Shown here one piece after another: positions 59,796-64,000 of a stretch of 64,000 bases of DNA. The stretch's first letter is position 1. Each line of letters opens with the position of its first letter. Location of the stretch: NCBI GenBank assembly GCA_023398575.1, contig JAEWSC010000064.1, forward strand, positions 62,001 through 126,000. Reading direction: 5' to 3'. The stretch comes from Bacillota bacterium (GTDB lineage Bacteria; Bacillota; Clostridia; Christensenellales; Aristaeellaceae). The position numbers and the translations under genes were made by a program. Below the pieces are notes generated by a model. That model was not told the DNA's origin. It was given only the letters and a program-made list of their open reading frames with translations, and ran no database searches.

Positions 59796-60153
59796 ACTGG
59801 AAGCCATCCGGCAGCAGACACTGGACAAGGTTCTGCTGCGCAAGGAAGAGAAGGATGCCGTACGCGTGGTCGTAGGCATGGCGACCTGCGGTATCGCCGC
59901 CGGCGCAAGGCCGGTTATGCTGTCTTTTGTGGAGGAGCTCAAACGCCGTAATTTAAGCAGCGTTACCGTATCCCAAACCGGCTGTATCGGTATGTGTCGG
60001 CTAGAGCCTATGGTAGATATCATTGTCCCTGGTCAGGAAAAGGTTACCTATGTAAATGTAAAGCCGGAGATGGTTGGACGCATTGTCGCGGAGCATATTG
60101 TCAATGGCCGTCCCGTAGCGGAGTACACCATCGGCGCAGCGGAAAACGCCTGA
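59779..60153 (+). CDS. Thioredoxin-like [2Fe-2S] ferredoxin
   Basis: A 124-residue protein with the 2Fe-2S thioredoxin-like fold: VGMATCGIAAGARPV near residue 37 and SQTGCIGMCRLEPM near 75 give four cysteine-type sites. It resembles the N-terminal domain of HydB and the C-terminal domain of NuoE. An electron carrier or linker between subunits is likely. ATG 59779 follows GGAGGGA; hydB follows by 24 bases. Confidence 0.87.
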   Translation: MKSIAELEAIRQQTLDKVLLRKEEKDAVRVVVGMATCGIAAGARPVMLSFVEELKRRNLSSVTVSQTGCIGMCRLEPMVDIIVPGQEKVTYVNVKPEMVGRIVAEHIVNGRPVAEYTIGAAENA

Positions 60154-60177
60154 TCAGCGGCTTGAGGAGGAAGAGAT

Positions 60178-61974
60178 ATGGATCTGTATCGCGCTCATGT
60201 GCTTGTCTGCGGCGGAACCGGCTGTCATTCGTCCGGTTCTGGCGAATTGCTCAAGCGCTTTGAAGAAAAGCTAAAGGAACACGGCCTTGAGAAGGAAGTC
60301 AAAATGGTGCGTACCGGCTGCTTCGGCCTGTGCGAAGCCGGCCCTGTTGTCATCGTTTACCCTGAAGGCACTTTTTATAGTAGAGTGAAAGTAGACGATG
60401 TAGATGAAATCGTCTCGGAGCATCTGCTCAAAGGCCGCAAAGTTCAGCATCTTGTCTATGTGGATCATGGCACCCAGGAAAGCAGCGCAACAAAGTCTCT
60501 GGACGAGATTGGCTTTTACAAGAGCCAAATGCGTATTGCACTGCGTAATTGCGGCGTGATCGACCCTGAGAACATTGATGAATATATCGCTTTTGACGGT
60601 TACAAAGCCCTTGCCAAAGCACTCACCGAAATGACCAGGGAACAGGTCATCGACGAGGTATTGAAGAGCGGTCTTCGCGGCCGCGGCGGCGCCGGCTTCT
60701 CCACGGGCATGAAGTGGAAGTTTGCCTATCAAAGCCAGGCTGACCAGAAATATGTTGCATGCAATGCTGACGAAGGGGATCCTGGCGCGTTCATGGACCG
60801 TTCTGTGCTGGAAGGCGACCCTCACAGCGTGATCGAAGCCATGGCCATCGCCGGTTATGCTGTCGGCGCGTCGGAAGGCTATATTTATGTCCGCGCTGAG
60901 TATCCTATTGCCGTAAAGCGCTTGGCTATCGCCATTGAACAGGCCAGGGAATACGGCCTGCTTGGCAAAAATGTTTTTGATACGGACTTTTCCTTTGACC
61001 TTCATGTCCGCCTTGGCGCAGGTGCTTTCGTATGCGGTGAGGAAACAGCTTTGATGGCTTCTGTTGAGGGCAAGCGAGGCGAACCCAGGTCCCGTCCGCC
61101 GTTCCCCGCAGTGAAAGGCATCTTTGGCAAGCCTACCAATATCAATAATGTGGAAACCTATGCCAACATCCCCCAGATCATTTTGAAGGGTGCAGAGTGG
61201 TTTGCAGGCATTGGCACTGAAAAATCCAAGGGCACCAAGGTATTTGCGCTGGGCGGAAAGATCAATAACACAGGCCTTGTGGAAGTTCCCATGGGTACAC
61301 CGCTTCGCGAGATCATTTATGATATCGGCGGTGGCATCCCCGGTGGAAGAGCATATAAAGCTGTGCAGACAGGCGGTCCTTCCGGCGGTTGCATCCCAAC
61401 TGAGCATCTGGACATCTCCATTGAGTATGATACGCTGGTTTCCATTGGCTCCATGATGGGTTCCGGCGGAATGATCGTGTTGGATGAAGACGACTGTATG
61501 GTTGACATTGCCCGCTACTTCCTGGATTTTACCGTGGATGAGAGCTGCGGCAAGTGCACACCCTGCCGTATTGGTACCAAACGCATGCTGGAAATTCTGG
61601 AGCGCATTGTAGAAGGTAAGGGCGAGATGGAGGACATTGACAAGCTTGAGACGCTTGCCAAGAACATTAAGGCCACAGCGCTTTGCGGTCTGGGCCAGTC
61701 TGCTCCAAATCCTATCCTTTCCACACTGAAGTATTTCCGCTCTGAGTATGAAGCGCACATTAAGGAAAAACGCTGCCCGGCCCACCATTGTCAGGCACTG
61801 CTGAATTTCGCCATTACAGACAAGTGCCGTGGCTGCACTCTGTGTGCTAAGGTTTGCCCAGCAGATGCTATATCTGGTGAAGTTCGCAAGATGCATACCA
61901 TTGATACCAATAAGTGCTTAAAGTGCGGCGCTTGCATGGAAAAATGCCGCTTTGGCGCCATCGTGAAGTCTTAA
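60178..61974 (+). CDS. hydB: HydB, NuoF-like FMN/NADH subunit
   Basis: A 598-residue flavoprotein: N-terminal 2Fe-2S thioredoxin-like domain (about 1-110), NADH loop LRGRGGAGFSTGMKWKFA near 165, FMN site NADEGDPGAFMDRSVLEGDP near 195, SCGKCTPCRIGT cluster near 456, and a C-terminal pair of 4Fe-4S sites (CRGCTLCAKVCP, CLKCGACMEKC) near 550-590. It is the NAD(H)-reacting subunit proposed to carry out flavin-based electron bifurcation in HydABC. AGGAGGAAG precedes the ATG. Confidence 0.96.
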   Translation: MDLYRAHVLVCGGTGCHSSGSGELLKRFEEKLKEHGLEKEVKMVRTGCFGLCEAGPVVIVYPEGTFYSRVKVDDVDEIVSEHLLKGRKVQHLVYVDHGTQESSATKSLDEIGFYKSQMRIALRNCGVIDPENIDEYIAFDGYKALAKALTEMTREQVIDEVLKSGLRGRGGAGFSTGMKWKFAYQSQADQKYVACNADEGDPGAFMDRSVLEGDPHSVIEAMAIAGYAVGASEGYIYVRAEYPIAVKRLAIAIEQAREYGLLGKNVFDTDFSFDLHVRLGAGAFVCGEETALMASVEGKRGEPRSRPPFPAVKGIFGKPTNINNVETYANIPQIILKGAEWFAGIGTEKSKGTKVFALGGKINNTGLVEVPMGTPLREIIYDIGGGIPGGRAYKAVQTGGPSGGCIPTEHLDISIEYDTLVSIGSMMGSGGMIVLDEDDCMVDIARYFLDFTVDESCGKCTPCRIGTKRMLEILERIVEGKGEMEDIDKLETLAKNIKATALCGLGQSAPNPILSTLKYFRSEYEAHIKEKRCPAHHCQALLNFAITDKCRGCTLCAKVCPADAISGEVRKMHTIDTNKCLKCGACMEKCRFGAIVKS

Positions 61975-61992
61975 GGCGAGGAGGAAATCAAA

Positions 61993-63741
61993 ATGGAACA
62001 ACTGGTTTCGCTGACCATAGACGGCGTTAAGGTAGAAGTCCCCGCCGGTACGACCGTGCTGGAAGCTGCAAAGCAGGCGCATATAAACATTCCTACGCTC
62101 TGCTATTTAAAGGACCTCAATGAGATCGCCGCGTGCAGAATCTGCGTCGTGGATACCGGTGCCCGCGCATTGCAGGCTGCCTGCGTGATGCCCGTGGCTC
62201 CCAATATGGTGGTCAAGACCAATACACCCGCCGTACGTGAAGCTCGCAAGGTAAACCTTGAGCTCATCTTGAGCACCCATGACAAAAAGTGCCTTTCCTG
62301 CAGCCGCAGCCAAAATTGCGAACTGCAGAAGCTCTGCCTGGATATGGGCGTGGAGGATGGCGGCCGCTTTGAGGGCAAGAAAAACAACTACAATGTTGAC
62401 GATGTTTCGCCTTCTATTGTGCGGGACAACAACAAGTGCATTCTGTGCCGCCGCTGTGTAGCTGCCTGCACCAAATTCCAGAGCGTAGGCGTCATCGGCG
62501 CGGTAAACCGCGGCTTCTACACGGCCATTGAATCTCCGTGGGAAAAGAAGCTCAATGACATGGCATGCATCAACTGTGGTCAGTGCATCTCTGCGTGCCC
62601 TGTTGGCGCCCTGCGTGAAAAGGATGAGACGGACCTTGTCTGGCAGATGATTAGCAACCCCAAAAAGCATGTGGTTGTGCAGACCGCGCCTGCCGTTCGT
62701 GCTGCTCTTGGCGAAGAGTTTGGCATGGAAATTGGTACCCGCGTGACGGGAAAAATGGCTGCTGCCCTTCGTCGGCTGGGTTTTGATAAGGTATTTGATA
62801 CCGACTTCGCCGCCGATTTGACCATCATGGAAGAAGCGACTGAACTGCTGGGCCGTTTGAACAACGGCGGCGTACTGCCCATGATAACTTCCTGCTCACC
62901 AGGGTGGATCAAGTACTGCGAGCATTACTATCCAGATTTCATTCCCAATCTATCTTCCTGCAAGTCACCTCATGAAATGCTGGGTGCCATGATCAAGACG
63001 TATTACGCCGAAAAAGCCGGCATCGACGCTGGTGACATCGCGGTCGTTTCTGTCATGCCCTGCACTGCCAAGAAATTTGAGGCTGACAGGCCTGAGCTCT
63101 CTGGCGCAGGATATCCTGATGTGGATGCAGTTATCACCACCCGCGAACTGGCGAAGATGATCAAGGAAGCCGGTATCGACTTTGTGAAGCTTCCGGACGA
63201 AGATTTTGATGATCTGCTGGGCGAAAGCACTGGCGCCGGCGTCATCTTTGGTGCAACCGGCGGCGTGATGGAAGCAGCGCTGCGCACCGCCTATGAAGTG
63301 GTTACCGGCAAAGAACTGCCCAAGATGGAGTTTGAGCAGGTTCGTGGCCTGGACGGCGTAAAGGAAGCCACTATCCAAGTAGGTGACATTGCGCTGAAGG
63401 TCGCCGTAGCTCACGGTACCACCAACGCTTCAAAGGTCTTGGAGAGCGTACGCAACGGAGAAAAATCCTACCACTTTATCGAGGTTATGGGCTGCCCTGG
63501 CGGCTGCGTTACCGGTGGGGGACAACCCATTGTTTCCGCCCAGAAACGTTTGGAAGTCAATCCCAGCAAGCTGCGCGCTGCTGCGCTGTATGGTGAGGAC
63601 ACCGATAAGCCTTTACGCAAGAGCCATCTGAACAAAGGCGTGCAAAAGCTGTATGAGGAATACCTGGAAAAGCCCAACAGCCATAAGGCACATGAGTTGC
63701 TGCATACGCACTATGCTGCAAGGCCTAAATATTCGAAATAG
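61993..63741 (+). CDS. hydA: HydA, catalytic [FeFe]-hydrogenase subunit
   Basis: A 582-residue enzyme. N-terminal 2Fe-2S domain (CYLKDLNEIAACRIC...), His-ligated 4Fe-4S motif HDKKCLSCSRSQNCELQKLC near 95-115, two 4Fe-4S sites (CILCRRCVAAC, CINCGQCISACP), then H-cluster loops L1 TSCSPGW (about 299-305), L2 MPCTAKKFE (about 355) and L3 EVMGCPGGCVTGGG (about 497). With HydB and HydC it reversibly makes H2 from NADH plus reduced ferredoxin. AGGAGGAA precedes the ATG. The last gene of the operon; a terminator follows. Confidence 0.97.
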   Translation: MEQLVSLTIDGVKVEVPAGTTVLEAAKQAHINIPTLCYLKDLNEIAACRICVVDTGARALQAACVMPVAPNMVVKTNTPAVREARKVNLELILSTHDKKCLSCSRSQNCELQKLCLDMGVEDGGRFEGKKNNYNVDDVSPSIVRDNNKCILCRRCVAACTKFQSVGVIGAVNRGFYTAIESPWEKKLNDMACINCGQCISACPVGALREKDETDLVWQMISNPKKHVVVQTAPAVRAALGEEFGMEIGTRVTGKMAAALRRLGFDKVFDTDFAADLTIMEEATELLGRLNNGGVLPMITSCSPGWIKYCEHYYPDFIPNLSSCKSPHEMLGAMIKTYYAEKAGIDAGDIAVVSVMPCTAKKFEADRPELSGAGYPDVDAVITTRELAKMIKEAGIDFVKLPDEDFDDLLGESTGAGVIFGATGGVMEAALRTAYEVVTGKELPKMEFEQVRGLDGVKEATIQVGDIALKVAVAHGTTNASKVLESVRNGEKSYHFIEVMGCPGGCVTGGGQPIVSAQKRLEVNPSKLRAAALYGEDTDKPLRKSHLNKGVQKLYEEYLEKPNSHKAHELLHTHYAARPKYSK

Positions 63742-63751
63742 AGATCAAGTG

Positions 63752-63791
63752 AAAAACGAGCAGTTGTCCAAACGGATGACTGCTCGTTTTT
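63752..63791 (+). terminator. Terminator after hydA
   Basis: AAAAACGAGCAGT and ACTGCTCGTTTTT form a 13-bp stem, with more pairing inside the loop, ending in T. It also serves the convergent gene at 63804. Confidence 0.9.
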
Positions 63792-63803
63792 TGTTCACTT
63801 CTT

Positions 63804-64000
63804 TCATTTTGCCAAATATCCCGCTTTGCCAAGCGCCCACTGAATCAGCGAACGGTTGACACAGGCCAGGTGGCCACTTCGTGCCTCACTTGCCCCATTA
63901 TTCAAAAACACAAATCCGTCCCCAGTGGATGGCTGAAAGAAAACACCTCCAACTGCACCATAGGCAAACCCTTGATGTCCATAAAGCAACCCTGTTCCAA
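63804..64000 (-). CDS. Beta-lactamase-family serine hydrolase, C-terminal part
   Basis: The frame is open to the window edge; only the last 65 residues are visible. The segment LLYGHQGFAYGAVGGVFFQP and STGDGFVFLNNGAS match the C-terminal part of penicillin-binding-like serine hydrolases (class C beta-lactamase fold). The catalytic Ser-x-x-Lys lies outside the window. The substrate cannot be named. Confidence 0.72.
   Translation of the reverse strand, partial: GTGLLYGHQGFAYGAVGGVFFQPSTGDGFVFLNNGASEARSGHLACVNRSLIQWALGKAGYLAK

Noticed and set aside
60271..61896. 541-codon open frame on the minus strand opposite hydB
   Set aside because: It lies wholly antisense to a gene with full conserved motifs, has no ribosome site or recognisable domain, and arises from codon bias on the coding strand.

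Overview
This window (about 64 kb) reads as chromosome from an anaerobic, endospore-forming, probably motile member of the Clostridia. The evidence is direct: sporulation genes (spmA, spmB, spoVM, a SpoVB-type flippase, a SpoIID-domain protein, a SPOR-domain protein), a ctsR-mcsA-mcsB-clpC operon, a T-box upstream of metG, a DarA/HolB/RicT cluster in Firmicutes order, two [FeFe]-hydrogenase-type proteins, a chemoreceptor and a flagellar-type sigma promoter. I could not fix the genus; a deep Clostridia lineage is an inference. I saw no insertion sequence, prophage, CRISPR array or rRNA.

Layout. 1-7.3 kb: end of spmA, spmB, a Met T-box with metG and tatD, a small membrane gene plus spoVM (28 codons), an MgtC-family gene, the pseudouridine catabolism pair psuK-psuG, and a broken copper-chaperone gene. 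7.5-14.8 kb (minus strand): an acyl-carrier-like protein that lacks the attachment serine, a HelD-type helicase, and a polyamine operon led by an XRE-cupin regulator (potA, potB, potC, potD). 15.1-23.4 kb: three SPFH proteins (HflK, HflC, flotillin), then the CtsR regulon operon with its operator. 23.5-32.8 kb: an AraC-GGDEF fusion (minus), MrfA-MrfB DNA repair with a TPR gene, a beta-phosphoglucomutase-like gene, and TldD/TldE. 32.8-41.4 kb is the most accessory-looking part: Cu/Zn-SOD and lactonase-type propeller, MATE pump, an HExxH protein with a GNAT, a YVTN propeller, a chemoreceptor and a FlxA-like coiled coil. 41.5-54.3 kb: tRNA-Ala(CGC), mtnN, darA, holB, ricT, a ferredoxin, a 1434-residue SpoIID protein with 11 SH3b repeats, a TrmN6-like methyltransferase, a YdcF protein, a SpoVB-like flippase, dCMP deaminase and a DUF6062 gene.

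54.4-63.8 kb is the most coherent system. A SPOR protein is followed by a five-gene module: DRTGG protein, GHKL ATPase, a [FeFe]-hydrogenase homologue with a sensory-type active-site loop, a second DRTGG protein and a PHP phosphoesterase. Next comes an NADH-linked, presumably electron-bifurcating hydrogenase operon: hydC, another GHKL ATPase, a 2Fe-2S protein, hydB and hydA. A near-consensus Rex operator lies in its promoter region. My inference is that the upstream module senses H2 or redox state and signals to the catalytic hydrogenase, while Rex ties its expression to NADH/NAD+.

All gene calls come from reading translations, motifs and start-site context by eye. No database search was run, and start codons were moved to the best Shine-Dalgarno site where the longest frame looked wrong.
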